Source of the DNA: Bradyrhizobium yuanmingense
GTDB lineage: Bacteria; Pseudomonadota; Alphaproteobacteria; Rhizobiales; Xanthobacteraceae
NCBI RefSeq assembly: GCF_029167105.1
Contig: NZ_JARFML010000014.1
Coordinates: 148,203 to 212,202, forward strand
Length of the DNA stretch: 64,000 bases
Direction: 5' to 3'
The notes beneath the pieces are model-generated. The model was given only the letters and a program-made list of their open reading frames with translations, had not been told where the DNA came from and searched no databases. Both the position numbers and the translations under genes were made by a program. Below are positions 52,179-60,984 of the stretch, in pieces (position 1 is the first letter of the stretch; the number at the start of each line of letters is the position of its first letter).

Positions 52179-53120
52179 TCACGCGTAGGCCAGGATCGCA
52201 AGCACGCCCGCGACCAGCAGCATGGCGCGGCGATAGACGGTCAGCGCCTCCGCGATGTCGGCGGCGCGGGGATCGCGCGCACCCTCGTTCAGCCAGGGCT
52301 CGTCGGTCGCGCTGGCGTGATAGATGCGGGGGCCGCTGAGCCGCACGCCAAGCCCGCCGGCCATCGCCGCTTCCGGCCAGCCGGCATTCGGCGAGCGATG
52401 CCGTCGCGCATCGCGCGTCATGCACGCCAGCGCGTCCGATCTTCGCGGCGCCAGCATCACGAACAGAAATCCGGTCAGGCGTGCCGGAATGAAATTGGCG
52501 ACATCGTCGATTCGCGCTGCCGCCCATCCAAAGGCTTCGTGCCGTTCGCTGCGATGGCCGATCATGGAGTCCAGCGTGTTGATCGCCTTGTAGCCGAGGA
52601 TACCGGGCAAGCCCAACAGCGCGCCCCAGAACACGGGCGCGACGATGCCGTCGGAGGCGTTTTCGGCAAGGCTCTCGATCGCCGCGCGCGCGATGCCGGC
52701 GTCATCGAGGCTTGCGGGATCGCGGCCGACGATGCGCGAGACCGCTTCGCGCGCTGCGGCAACGTCGCCGGCCAGCAAGGGCGTGGCGACGGCAGCCACA
52801 TGATCATGCAGCGAGCGCAGCGCGACCAACGGCCACGCCAGCATGCCAATCAGCACGATCTGGACCCAGCCCGAAGGAAGCAGTGATTGCAGCGCCCAGC
52901 CGAGCGCTATGGAGAGCGCGATCACCGCAAGCGCGCCGGCGACGCCCGCGGCTCGGCGCAATGCCGGCGGATCGGACGCGCGATTCCAGGCGGTGTCGAT
53001 GGCCGCAATGAGCCCGCCCAGCCAGGTGACGGGATGGCCGATCCGCGCGAACAGCCAGGCCGGCCAGCCCAGAAGGGCATCCACCGCCATCGCCACCACC
53101 ATCGCGCCCGCAAAGTCCAC
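52179..53120 (-). CDS. cbiB: Adenosylcobinamide-phosphate synthase (CbiB; CobD of Pseudomonas)
   Basis: A 313-residue membrane enzyme that couples the aminopropanol linker to adenosylcobyric acid. Hydrophobic segments occur along the chain (VAGALAVIALSIALGWAL, WVQIVLIGMLAWPLVAL) and the signature blocks are IGHPVTWLGGLIAAID, ESLAENASDGIVAPVFW and INTLDSMIGHRSERHEAFG. The start is GTG at 53120, supported by AGGAG six bases upstream; an ATG overlapping it is out of frame. It is the first gene of the cbiB-cobC pair, divergent from cobU. Confidence 0.93.
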   Translation of the reverse strand: MDFAGAMVVAMAVDALLGWPAWLFARIGHPVTWLGGLIAAIDTAWNRASDPPALRRAAGVAGALAVIALSIALGWALQSLLPSGWVQIVLIGMLAWPLVALRSLHDHVAAVATPLLAGDVAAAREAVSRIVGRDPASLDDAGIARAAIESLAENASDGIVAPVFWGALLGLPGILGYKAINTLDSMIGHRSERHEAFGWAAARIDDVANFIPARLTGFLFVMLAPRRSDALACMTRDARRHRSPNAGWPEAAMAGGLGVRLSGPRIYHASATDEPWLNEGARDPRAADIAEALTVYRRAMLLVAGVLAILAYA

Positions 53121-53240
53121 ATCTAGCTCCTGTCCCGCCCCTGTTGCGCAAGACGGCGGCCGAGTGCAAGCCCCTCGCTGCCTGATTTCGGCTTTGTCTT
53201 TGGCCGCGTTTGATGATTAGTGCTGCGGCAGGAGACCTTC

Positions 53241-53744
53241 ATGGCCGTCATCTTGATCACCGGCGGAGCGCGATCGGGCAAGAGCACCCGGGCGGAGGCG
53301 CGCGCGCGCAGCTTTGCCGGGCAGCCCGTCTACGTCGCGACGGCCGAGGCGCTCGATGGCGAAATGCAGGAACGCATCGCAAGACATCGCACGCGACGCG
53401 GAGCCGATTGGATCGAGCACGAGGTGCCGCTCGATCTCGTGCCCGCGCTGCTCTCGACCGAAGGTGGCGGCGCGAGGTTGGTGGACTGCCTGACGCTGTG
53501 GCTCTCCAACCTGATGCATGCGGCGCGCGATTGGGAGCGAGACGTAAGAGAGCTCGCCGACACGCTGCCCCGCCTCAACAGCCCCGTCGTCCTCGTCACC
53601 AACGAGGTCGGCCTCGGCATCGTGCCCGACAACGCGCTCGCGCGCAGCTTTCGCGATGCCGCCGGAATCATGAACCAGATCATTGCCGGTGTCGCCGACG
53701 AGGTCGAGTTCGTCGTCGCCGGCCTGCCGATGAAACTGAAATGA
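53241..53744 (+). CDS. cobU: Adenosylcobinamide kinase / adenosylcobinamide-phosphate guanylyltransferase (CobU; CobP of Pseudomonas)
   Basis: A 167-residue bifunctional enzyme that phosphorylates adenosylcobinamide and transfers GMP to it. The P-loop is LITGGARSGKST, the guanylylated-histidine block is ERIARHRTRRG, and the family motif VLVTNEVGLGIVPDN is present. ATG 53241 has a good AGGAGA site. It overlaps cobS by 4 bp (ATGA). Confidence 0.95.
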   Translation: MAVILITGGARSGKSTRAEARARSFAGQPVYVATAEALDGEMQERIARHRTRRGADWIEHEVPLDLVPALLSTEGGGARLVDCLTLWLSNLMHAARDWERDVRELADTLPRLNSPVVLVTNEVGLGIVPDNALARSFRDAAGIMNQIIAGVADEVEFVVAGLPMKLK

Positions 53745-54523
53745 TCCCGCGCGCCGAGCTTCTCAAGGACATCCTCGCCGATCTCAGGATGGCGACATCG
53801 TTCGTGACGATCCTGCCGGTGGCATCCTCGACGCCTGCGGGCGACGGCGCCGTTGCGCGGGCAATGTGGGCGCTGCCGGTCGCGGGACTGCTGGTCGGCC
53901 TCGCCGGCGCCCTCACTTACAAGATCGCCATTCGCTTCGGACTGACGCCGAGCCTTGCCGCCCTCCTCGTGCTAGCCACAACCGCCCTCATCACCGGCGC
54001 GCTGCACGAGGACGGACTTGCCGACACCGCGGACGGCCTCGGCGGCGGCCGCACGCGCGAGCGCAAGCTCGAGATCATGCGCGACAGCCGGATCGGGACC
54101 TATGGCGTCTGTGTGCTGATCCTGTCGTTCGGCCTGCGCTGGAGCGCGCTTGCGACGATCGCAAATCCATGGGCCGTCATGCTCGCGCTGTGCGCGGCGC
54201 ACGTTGCTGCCCGCGCCGGCCTGCCGGCCTTCATGTCGCTGGTCCCGTCGGCGCGGCCTGATGGCCTCTCTGCCGGCGCCGGGGCGCCGCCCGGGCGCAG
54301 CGTGGCCATCGCCTTCGCGCTTGGAACGCTTGCGCTTGCCCTGACGTTGGGGCCGGGCAAGGCGCTGGTCGGCCTGATCCTGCTGTCACTTGCCGGCCTG
54401 CTGCTGGCGCGGCTTGCCATCCGCCAGATCGGCGGGCAGACCGGCGACATCCTCGGCGCGTTCGAGCAGACGGGCGAGATCCTGATTCTGCTGGTGGCCG
54501 CGTCCTTCCAGATGGGGCGATGA
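53741..54523 (+). CDS. cobS: Adenosylcobinamide-GDP ribazoletransferase (cobalamin synthase; CobV of Pseudomonas)
   Basis: A 260-residue polytopic membrane protein that joins adenosylcobinamide-GDP and alpha-ribazole (phosphate). The signature is ALHEDGLADTADGLGGG, followed by RKLEIMRDSRIGTYG, which holds the acidic Mg-binding residues. Several hydrophobic helices are present. This is not the cobaltochelatase CobS. It sits between cobU and bluB. Confidence 0.95.
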   Translation: MIPRAELLKDILADLRMATSFVTILPVASSTPAGDGAVARAMWALPVAGLLVGLAGALTYKIAIRFGLTPSLAALLVLATTALITGALHEDGLADTADGLGGGRTRERKLEIMRDSRIGTYGVCVLILSFGLRWSALATIANPWAVMLALCAAHVAARAGLPAFMSLVPSARPDGLSAGAGAPPGRSVAIAFALGTLALALTLGPGKALVGLILLSLAGLLLARLAIRQIGGQTGDILGAFEQTGEILILLVAASFQMGR

Positions 54524-54527
54524 CCTC

Positions 54528-55160
54528 ATGGTCGAGTTCGACGACAACTTCCGCCAGCACTTGCGCGAGCTGTTCGTGTGGCGTCGCGACGTGCGCCGCT
54601 TCCGCAGCGATCCGCTGCCGGAGGGGGCGATCGATCGCCTGATCGAGACCGCTTGCCTCTCGCCTTCGGTCGGCCTCAGCCAGCCCTGGCGCTTCGTCGT
54701 CGTCGACGATGCCGCGCGGCGCCGGGCGATCACGGACGATTTCAAGGCGTGCAACGCAGACGCGCTGAGCTGCTATTCCGGCGACCGGGCCGCGCGCTAT
54801 GCCACACTGAAACTGTCGGGCCTCGAACAGGCCCCCGGCCACCTCGCCGTGTTCGCCGACAAGGCCAGCGACATCGGTCACGGCCTCGGCCGTGCGACCA
54901 TGCCTGAAACGACGGAATATTCCGTGGTCGCCGCGATCACCGCGATGTGGCTCGCCGCGCGCGCCGAGGGCATTGGCATCGGCTGGGTGTCGATCCTCAA
55001 TCCGGATCGCATTCAGGCCATCCTCGACGTGCCGTCCTCGTGGAAATTCATCGCCTATCTCTGCATCGGCTATCCCGAGATCGAGTGCGACCGGCCCGAG
55101 CTGGAGCAGGCGAAATGGGAACACCGGCGGAGCGCGGAGGAGTTTACGCTGCGGCGCTAG
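54528..55160 (+). CDS. bluB: 5,6-Dimethylbenzimidazole synthase (BluB)
   Basis: A 210-residue nitroreductase-fold enzyme that cannibalises reduced FMN with O2 to make the lower ligand of cobalamin. Family blocks are VWRRDVRRFRSDPLP, SPSVGLSQPWRFVVV and TEYSVVAAITAMWLAARAEG, ending in the IGYPEIECDRPELE region. It begins 4 bases after cobS. Its presence indicates B12 with dimethylbenzimidazole made aerobically. Confidence 0.95.
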   Translation: MVEFDDNFRQHLRELFVWRRDVRRFRSDPLPEGAIDRLIETACLSPSVGLSQPWRFVVVDDAARRRAITDDFKACNADALSCYSGDRAARYATLKLSGLEQAPGHLAVFADKASDIGHGLGRATMPETTEYSVVAAITAMWLAARAEGIGIGWVSILNPDRIQAILDVPSSWKFIAYLCIGYPEIECDRPELEQAKWEHRRSAEEFTLRR

Positions 55161-55176
55161 GCGCCCGCCGGGCGCC
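55160..55176 (+). terminator. GC-rich hairpin after bluB
   Basis: GGCGCCC-GCC-GGGCGCC is a perfect 7-bp stem starting at the bluB stop codon. There is no T-tract, so termination is plausible but not assured. It separates the cob genes from the unrelated genes that follow. Confidence 0.5.
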
Positions 55177-55285
55177 GGATCGAAAGCGTGCGAACGAACA
55201 TTCACATGCGCCTTTCGCCGATTGTGGGCACCCCGCTTTCGAGCTAAGCATCGAGCAAGGCAAGGCGATCGTGCAAACTTAGTCC

Positions 55286-56320
55286 ATGACGGAGCGATCT
55301 TTCGTTTCCTCGGCGGTCAATCGCCGCGACGTCCTTCGCCTCGCGACTGCATCGGTCGTGGGATGGATCGCGCTCGGCGCAACGCCGGATCGTATGCGGA
55401 TCGTCGCCTCGCTCACGGCATTGCCGCTCGACGACGAACTGACCAGACGCGGCATGATCGACAGCGCGAGCTCTCGCCTGGGCAATCTCGTCGCCGGCTT
55501 GCGGCAGCGCGGCTGGGTCGAAGGCGTCAACTTCCGCCTCGAGCTCCGGTCCACCTTCGGCGCGCCGGACAGGCTGAAGATGGCCGTCCAGGAATTGCTC
55601 GACCTCAAACCGGACGTGATCCTGACGGGGTCGACGGTCGAGACCGCCGCCGTCCTTGCCGCCACCAAGACCATCCCGGTCGTGTTTGCGACCGCGAACG
55701 ATCCGGTCGGCAACGGCTTCGTCGAAAGCCTCGCCCATCCCGGCGGCAACGTCACAGGCTTCACCAACAGCACCGCGGAGATGGGCGGCAAGTGGCTCCA
55801 GCTGATCCGCGAGGCCGTGCCCGACGTCGCGCGCGTCGGCGTCCTGTTCAACCCGGCGACCACCCCGCGCGGCGGGCGCTTCTTTCTCGACTCCATCGAG
55901 CAGGAGGCCGCAGCGTCCGGCGTGTCCGCGGTCGCCGCCCCCACCAACGCGCCGGCGGAGATCGACGACGCCATCAGGCGCTTCTCCGACCCGCCCAGGG
56001 CGGCGATGCTTGCGCTGGTCGACAGCTTTCTCGTCGTCAACCGCAAGGCCGTCGTCGCGGCAGCCGCCAAGTACCGCGTTCCCACGATCTATCCGTTCCA
56101 TTACTTCATGGATGCCGGCGGGCTGATGAGCTACGGGCCGACGCTCGAGGTGCGTTCGGCCGATTATGTCGATCTCATCCTGCGCGGCACCAAAGCCGGC
56201 GATCTTCCGGTGCAATCGCCGCGCAAATATGAGCTGTTGATCAACCGCACGGTCGCCCGCACGCTCGGCTTGACCATCCCATTCACGCTGCTCGCGCGCG
56301 CCGACGAGATCCGCGAGTGA
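55286..56320 (+). CDS. ABC-type substrate-binding protein (ABC_sub_bind / TrpX-like), probable sensor partner
   Basis: A 344-residue periplasmic binding protein of the ABC_sub_bind family. It starts with an RRDVLRLATASVVGW segment resembling a Tat signal. The body has GLRQRGWVEGVNFRLELR, KPDVILTGSTVETAAVLAATKTIPVVFA and DPVGNGFVESLAHPGGNVTGFT, all typical. No permease or ATPase is nearby. Instead the stop overlaps the start of a hybrid histidine kinase (GTGA). It may be the ligand-sensing partner of that kinase, as in TorT/TorS. That is inference. Confidence 0.85.
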   Translation: MTERSFVSSAVNRRDVLRLATASVVGWIALGATPDRMRIVASLTALPLDDELTRRGMIDSASSRLGNLVAGLRQRGWVEGVNFRLELRSTFGAPDRLKMAVQELLDLKPDVILTGSTVETAAVLAATKTIPVVFATANDPVGNGFVESLAHPGGNVTGFTNSTAEMGGKWLQLIREAVPDVARVGVLFNPATTPRGGRFFLDSIEQEAAASGVSAVAAPTNAPAEIDDAIRRFSDPPRAAMLALVDSFLVVNRKAVVAAAAKYRVPTIYPFHYFMDAGGLMSYGPTLEVRSADYVDLILRGTKAGDLPVQSPRKYELLINRTVARTLGLTIPFTLLARADEIRE

Positions 56321-59010
56321 GCGCTCCCAGCGACCAGGACCATTCGCGCACGCCCCCCGGCCGGCTGTTCAGGAAGTACCTCTACTCGATCGTCGCCCTC
56401 GCCTTTGCGGCGCTTGCCATCAACACCGGCTTCGACGTCTGGTTTTCCTATCGCGAGCAGAAGCAACTGCTGGCGGCGACCCAGCGCGAGCAGGCTGCCT
56501 CCGCAGCGATTCAGATCGGCCAGTTCATCGGCCAGATCGAGAACCAGATCAGGTGGCTCGCGCGCCTGCCGCCGGAGCTGTCGACCCACGAGGACGAGCG
56601 GCTGAACGCCATCCGCCTCCTGCGCCTCTCGCCTGCGATCGCGGAGATCGCCCAGCTCAATTCGGAAGGCCGCGAGCAGGTGCGCGTGTCGCGCCGGATC
56701 GCCGACAAGGTCGGCAGCAACGCCGACCTCTCCGCCTCCGCCGCCTTCCGCGGCGCCAATGACAGTCGGGCCTATTACGGTCCCGTCTATTTCTTCGCCG
56801 ACACCGAGCCCTTCATGACGCTCGCCACGCGCGGCACCGGGCGCGACCCCAATGTGATCGTCGCCGAGGTCAATCTGCGCTTCATCTGGGACCTCGTCGC
56901 GGGGATCAGGGTCGGCAACACCGGCAAGGCCTATGTCGTCGACCGCATGGGCGTGTTGATCGCGCATCCCGATTTATGGCGGGCGCTCCAGCGCAGCGAT
57001 CTCTCCGGCCATGCCGACGTCCGTGCCGCGCTAGACGGCATCGGGCCGCCTTCGGGCGGCCTCGTCAAGGAGGATCTCTCCGGCCAGCGCGTGCTGTCGA
57101 CCTATGCGACGGTACCCTCGCTCGGCTGGCTGGTGTTCGTCGAGCTGCCGCTCACCGAAGCCTACGCGCCGATCTATGCCTCGATCGGCCGCTCGACCTT
57201 TCTCCTCGTGATCCTGCTGGCCTGCGCGGTGCTGGTCTCGCTCGTTCTCAGCCGGCGCATGACCGTGCCGATCCAGCTGCTGACCCAAGGAGCCAGGCGG
57301 ATCGGCAGCGGCGATCTCAACTCGCGGCTCGCGATCAAGACAGGCGACGAGCTGGAGGCGCTCGGCGAGCAGTTCAACCGCATGGCGGCGCATCTGCGCG
57401 AATCCTATGCCACGCTCGAGCGCAAGGTGATCGAGCGCACCTCCGAGCTGGAGAAAGCCCGCGACCACGCGCTCGCCGAGCACGACGCCGCCGAGCGCGC
57501 GCGCAGTGCGGCGGTGGCGGCCAACGAGACCAAGTCGCGCTTCCTCGCCGTCGTCAGCCACGAGCTGCGCACGCCGCTCAACGGCGTCATGGGCGTGCTG
57601 CAATTGTTGGACGACGGCAGCCTCAGCAAGGCCCAGCGCCGCCATCTCGCCACCGCGGCGGCGTCGGGCGAAACGCTGATCGCGCTGGTCGATGCGGTGC
57701 TGGAATATGCGCGCCTCGAGGCCAGCACGGAAATGCTGGAGACGCGCGACTTCCGTCTCGACCAGCTCATCGAAGCCGCCGGCGACCTGATGCGTCCCCA
57801 AGCCCTGGACAAGGGCCTGAGCTTCGATCTCGCCTGCGATGAAACGGTCGACACCGCCGCGCATGGCGATCCCGTCAGGCTCAATCGCATCCTGCTCAAC
57901 CTGATCGGCAACGCGATCAAGTTCACCCCGAGCGGCGGCATCAGCATGAGCGCGGCAACCGAGCGGCGCGGCGATCACCTCCTGCTGCGCATCATCGTGC
58001 GCGACACCGGCATCGGCATCGCGCCCGAGCTGCACGAGCGGATTTTCGAGGATTTCGTCCAGGCCGACGACAGCATCGCGCGTCGCTTCGGCGGCACCGG
58101 CCTCGGCCTTGCGATCGCTCGCCGTCTCACCCGCCTGATGCGCGGCGAACTCAAGGTCGAGAGCGCGCCCGGCGCGGGCAGCACGTTCACGCTCGAAGTG
58201 CCGCTCGGGCTTGCCGGAAGCAGCGTGGCGCAAGGCGCGCTTGCGCCGCCGTCGCGGCAGCTCCGCGTGCTCCTGGTCGACGATGCCCCCGTCAATTGCG
58301 AGGTCGGCGCAGCGATCCTGCACCGGCTCGGCCACCGCACGATGATCGCCAGGAACGGCGCCGCCGCCGTCGAGCTCGCCCGCGATCAGGCCTTCGACGT
58401 CATCCTGATGGATCTGCACATGCCCGACATGGACGGCGTGGAGGCGGCCTTCAGGATCGGCGAGCTCGGTCTTGCCAAGATGCCGCGCCTCATCGCCGTG
58501 ACCGCCGACGTCTCCGGCCGCGCCCGCGATCGGCTTGCCGGCGCCGGCATCGCCAAGGTCGTCAGCAAGCCGATCCAGATCAACGCGCTGCGCGAGGCGA
58601 TCGAGGATGATCTGGTGGCCGAGCCGGCAGCCGCGCAACGCCCGGCGACCGAACTGATCGATCGGCCTTTCCTCGACGACCAGCGGGAGCTGCTGGGCGC
58701 CGCGCAAATCGACAAGCTCCAGCAGCTTCTCCAGCAGACGGGCGCGCGGCTGATCGACGACATCGCCAAGGCCGCGGCGGCCGGCGATCACAAGCAGCTA
58801 GCACGATCCGCGCACCAGCTCGGCAGCGCGGCAAGCGCGCTCGGCCTCGTCCGCCTGTTCGAGCGCTGCCGCGAGCTCGAGGAAGCCGCGCCCGTGATGT
58901 CACGGCACGAGCAGGAGAATGCGGCGCGTGAGCTCGCCGAGCTTCGACGGGCCTCGATGCGTGCGCTGGACGATCTGCTTCAGCCGGCCCCGCAGCATTC
59001 GGTCAGCTAG
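56317..59010 (+). CDS. Hybrid sensor histidine kinase (cache-like sensor, HAMP, HisKA, HATPase, receiver, Hpt)
   Basis: An 897-residue membrane kinase. Domains in order: first helix at about 22-42, a large periplasmic cache-like domain to about 290, second helix at about 292-311, HAMP, then HisKA with phospho-accepting H415 (SHELRTPLNG). After these come the HATPase boxes (NLIGNAIKF, DTGIGI, GGTGLGLAI), a receiver with D699 (LMDLHMPDMDG) and a C-terminal Hpt with H833 (SAHQLGSAASALGL). The layout resembles TorS/ArcB-type phosphorelays. The start is GTG at 56317. No DNA-binding response regulator is adjacent. The 3' end overlaps the LysR gene tail-to-tail by 8 bp. Confidence 0.92.
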   Translation: MSAPSDQDHSRTPPGRLFRKYLYSIVALAFAALAINTGFDVWFSYREQKQLLAATQREQAASAAIQIGQFIGQIENQIRWLARLPPELSTHEDERLNAIRLLRLSPAIAEIAQLNSEGREQVRVSRRIADKVGSNADLSASAAFRGANDSRAYYGPVYFFADTEPFMTLATRGTGRDPNVIVAEVNLRFIWDLVAGIRVGNTGKAYVVDRMGVLIAHPDLWRALQRSDLSGHADVRAALDGIGPPSGGLVKEDLSGQRVLSTYATVPSLGWLVFVELPLTEAYAPIYASIGRSTFLLVILLACAVLVSLVLSRRMTVPIQLLTQGARRIGSGDLNSRLAIKTGDELEALGEQFNRMAAHLRESYATLERKVIERTSELEKARDHALAEHDAAERARSAAVAANETKSRFLAVVSHELRTPLNGVMGVLQLLDDGSLSKAQRRHLATAAASGETLIALVDAVLEYARLEASTEMLETRDFRLDQLIEAAGDLMRPQALDKGLSFDLACDETVDTAAHGDPVRLNRILLNLIGNAIKFTPSGGISMSAATERRGDHLLLRIIVRDTGIGIAPELHERIFEDFVQADDSIARRFGGTGLGLAIARRLTRLMRGELKVESAPGAGSTFTLEVPLGLAGSSVAQGALAPPSRQLRVLLVDDAPVNCEVGAAILHRLGHRTMIARNGAAAVELARDQAFDVILMDLHMPDMDGVEAAFRIGELGLAKMPRLIAVTADVSGRARDRLAGAGIAKVVSKPIQINALREAIEDDLVAEPAAAQRPATELIDRPFLDDQRELLGAAQIDKLQQLLQQTGARLIDDIAKAAAAGDHKQLARSAHQLGSAASALGLVRLFERCRELEEAAPVMSRHEQENAARELAELRRASMRALDDLLQPAPQHSVS

Positions 59011-59917
59011 CCCGGCTCTCCCGCGCGCCCTCCTCCCGCCCGAACCGCTCCACCAGGAAATCGATGAACAGCCGCACCTTCACTGACAGGTGCCGGGTCG
59101 GCGGATAGACCGCATAGAGCGCCAGCGGCGGCGCGGAATAATCATCCAGCACTGTCCGCAGCTCGCCTTTCCGCAACGCATCGGCCGCAATGAAGTCCGG
59201 CAGCAGCGCCAGTCCCCTGCCCTTGATGGCGACATCGCGCAGCACCTCGGCATTGTTGACGCAGAGCGACCAGGCCGGCTGGATCCAGTGGTCGCCGTCG
59301 CGGCCTGTGAGCTTCCACTGATTGCCGGTGAGCAGGAAGCCGTAAGTCAGCGAAGCATGCTCGCGCAGATCCTGCGGATGTTTTGGCGTGCCGTGCCGGG
59401 CGAAATAATCCGGCGACGCACAGATCATGCGCGCCACCGGCATGATCTTGCGCGCGATCAGGCTGGAGGATTCCAGCTCCGCGATCCGCAACGTCACGTC
59501 GAAGCCGTCCTGCACGGGATCGAGCAGGTCGTCGCTGAGCACGATCTGGAGCTGCAGCTCCGGGTAACGCGCCATGAAATCGGCGAGCACCGGCCCGAGC
59601 CGCATCGTGCCGAACGACATCGGCGCGTTGACGCGGAGCAGCCCGCGCGGCGCCGATTGCGCCTGCGTCACCGCCTGGTCGGCCGCCTCGATCTCCGAGA
59701 GGATCACGACCGCGCGCTCGAAATAGCGCTGGCCGTTCTCGGTCGGGCTGGCGTGCCGTGTGGTGCGGTTCAGGAGCTGGACGCCGAGGCTCTCCTCGAG
59801 GTCGGCGATGTACTTGCTGATCGCCGAGCGCGACAGCCGCAGCTGCCGGCCGGCCTCGGCAAAGCTGCCGCTTTCCACCACCTTCACGAAGGCCCGGAGG
59901 CTGCCGAGCTTATCCAA
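59003..59917 (-). CDS. LysR-type transcriptional regulator
   Basis: A 304-residue LTTR. It has an N-terminal winged helix-turn-helix (SFAEAGRQLRLSRSAISKYIADLEESLGVQLLNRTTR) and a C-terminal periplasmic-binding-like effector domain. The start appears to be TTG at 59917, because no ATG fits the conserved MDKLGSLRAF N-terminus. It is divergent from the dioxygenase/esterase pair across 128 bp that contain two ATTGTYTCCAA motifs, one within a perfect 18-bp dyad, so it probably controls that pair and itself. Confidence 0.92.
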   Translation of the reverse strand: MDKLGSLRAFVKVVESGSFAEAGRQLRLSRSAISKYIADLEESLGVQLLNRTTRHASPTENGQRYFERAVVILSEIEAADQAVTQAQSAPRGLLRVNAPMSFGTMRLGPVLADFMARYPELQLQIVLSDDLLDPVQDGFDVTLRIAELESSSLIARKIMPVARMICASPDYFARHGTPKHPQDLREHASLTYGFLLTGNQWKLTGRDGDHWIQPAWSLCVNNAEVLRDVAIKGRGLALLPDFIAADALRKGELRTVLDDYSAPPLALYAVYPPTRHLSVKVRLFIDFLVERFGREEGARESRAS

Positions 59918-59932
59918 GGGATCGCCCCGTCG

Positions 59933-59943
59933 ATTGTTTCCAA
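59933..59943. promoter_or_regulatory. ATTGTTTCCAA motif, candidate second LysR site
   Basis: An imperfect copy of the dyad centred 41 bases away (ATTGTTTCCAA versus ATTGTCTCCAA), close to the LysR start. Paired sites of unequal strength are typical of LysR-regulated divergent promoters. Confidence 0.45.
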
Positions 59944-59970
59944 ATCGTAGACATAGCCGTCATATTTGCA

Positions 59971-59988
59971 TGGATTGTCTCCAATCCA
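59971..59988. promoter_or_regulatory. Perfect dyad TGGATTGTCTCCAATCCA, candidate LysR operator
   Basis: 7-bp arms (TGGATTG / CAATCCA) around TCTC, in the divergent region 58 bases before the dioxygenase start. It contains the T-N11-A-type symmetry expected of a LysR recognition site. Confidence 0.6.
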
Positions 59989-60045
59989 AAGCGGAACGAT
60001 ATTTCCGGCCAGAGCAAGACCGCTCCCCGAATCTGGAGAACGACG

Positions 60046-60984
60046 ATGTCTGGACTGCACCATGTCACCGCGATTGCCGGCGATCCCATCCGCAATTTCG
60101 GCTTCTACACGCGGGATCTTGGCCTGCGCTTCGTCAAGAAGACGGTCAATTTCGACGATCCCGGCACCTACCACTTCTATTACGGCGACGAGACCGGCCG
60201 CCCCGGCACCATCCTGACCTTCTTTCCGTGGGCCGGCGTCTCGGCCGGACGCCGCGGCGTCGGCGAGACCCATCAGACCGCCTTCCGCGTACCGCAGCGC
60301 TCGCTCGGCTATTGGACGCAGCGCTTCACCGAGAAGGGCATCGCGTATGAGGCGCTGGAGAAGCGCTTTGGCGAGTCCGTGCTGCCGTTCACCGATCCCG
60401 ATGGCATGGCGCTCGCGCTGGTCGGGGTATCAGGTGCCGAGAACGAGCCGGGTTGGAGCAATGGCGACGTGCCGGCCGAGCACGCGATCCGCGGCTTCCA
60501 CGGCGTGACCCTGCTGCTCGACAGCGCGGCGAAGACGGCGGCCATCCTCACCGACGTGTTCGGCTTCAAGGAGACCGGGCGCGAGGGCTCGGTGATCCGC
60601 TTCAAGGCACCCGGCGATGCAGAGGGCAGCGTCGTCGACATCTACGAAGCCAAGGGCTTCCTGCGCGGCCACCAGGGCGGCGGCTCGGTGCACCACATCG
60701 CGTTCCGTGCCGCTGACGATGCCGAGCAAGGCCAGATGGCCGAGAGGCTCGTCAGCAATCACGGCCTGCATCCGACCGAGCAGCGCGACCGCAACTACTT
60801 CCGCTCGATCTACTTCCGCGAGCCCGGCGGCGTGCTGTTCGAGATCGCAACCGACATCCCCGGCTTCGCGGTCGACGAGCCCGTGGCAAGCCTCGGCCGC
60901 GAGCTGAAGCTGCCTGCTTTCCTCGAGCCCCATCGCAAGCAGATCGAGGGCGTTCTGCCGAATCTGGAAGAGACCGCGTCATGA
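60046..60984 (+). CDS. Ring-cleaving dioxygenase, glyoxalase/VOC family (MhqO-like)
   Basis: A 312-residue protein with two glyoxalase/VOC modules. The N-terminal GLHHVTAIAGDPIRNFGFYTRDLGLRFVKKT and the second module from AIRGFHGVTLLLDS contain the metal-binding histidines (GLHHVT, and SVHHIAFR in the second half). A glutamate ligand is likely in PGGVLFEIATD. Homologues (MhqO of Bacillus) confer resistance to hydroquinones and quinones. GGAG lies 6 bases before the ATG. It overlaps the esterase gene by 4 bp, and the MhqO+MhqD pairing supports the assignment. Confidence 0.85.
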   Translation: MSGLHHVTAIAGDPIRNFGFYTRDLGLRFVKKTVNFDDPGTYHFYYGDETGRPGTILTFFPWAGVSAGRRGVGETHQTAFRVPQRSLGYWTQRFTEKGIAYEALEKRFGESVLPFTDPDGMALALVGVSGAENEPGWSNGDVPAEHAIRGFHGVTLLLDSAAKTAAILTDVFGFKETGREGSVIRFKAPGDAEGSVVDIYEAKGFLRGHQGGGSVHHIAFRAADDAEQGQMAERLVSNHGLHPTEQRDRNYFRSIYFREPGGVLFEIATDIPGFAVDEPVASLGRELKLPAFLEPHRKQIEGVLPNLEETAS

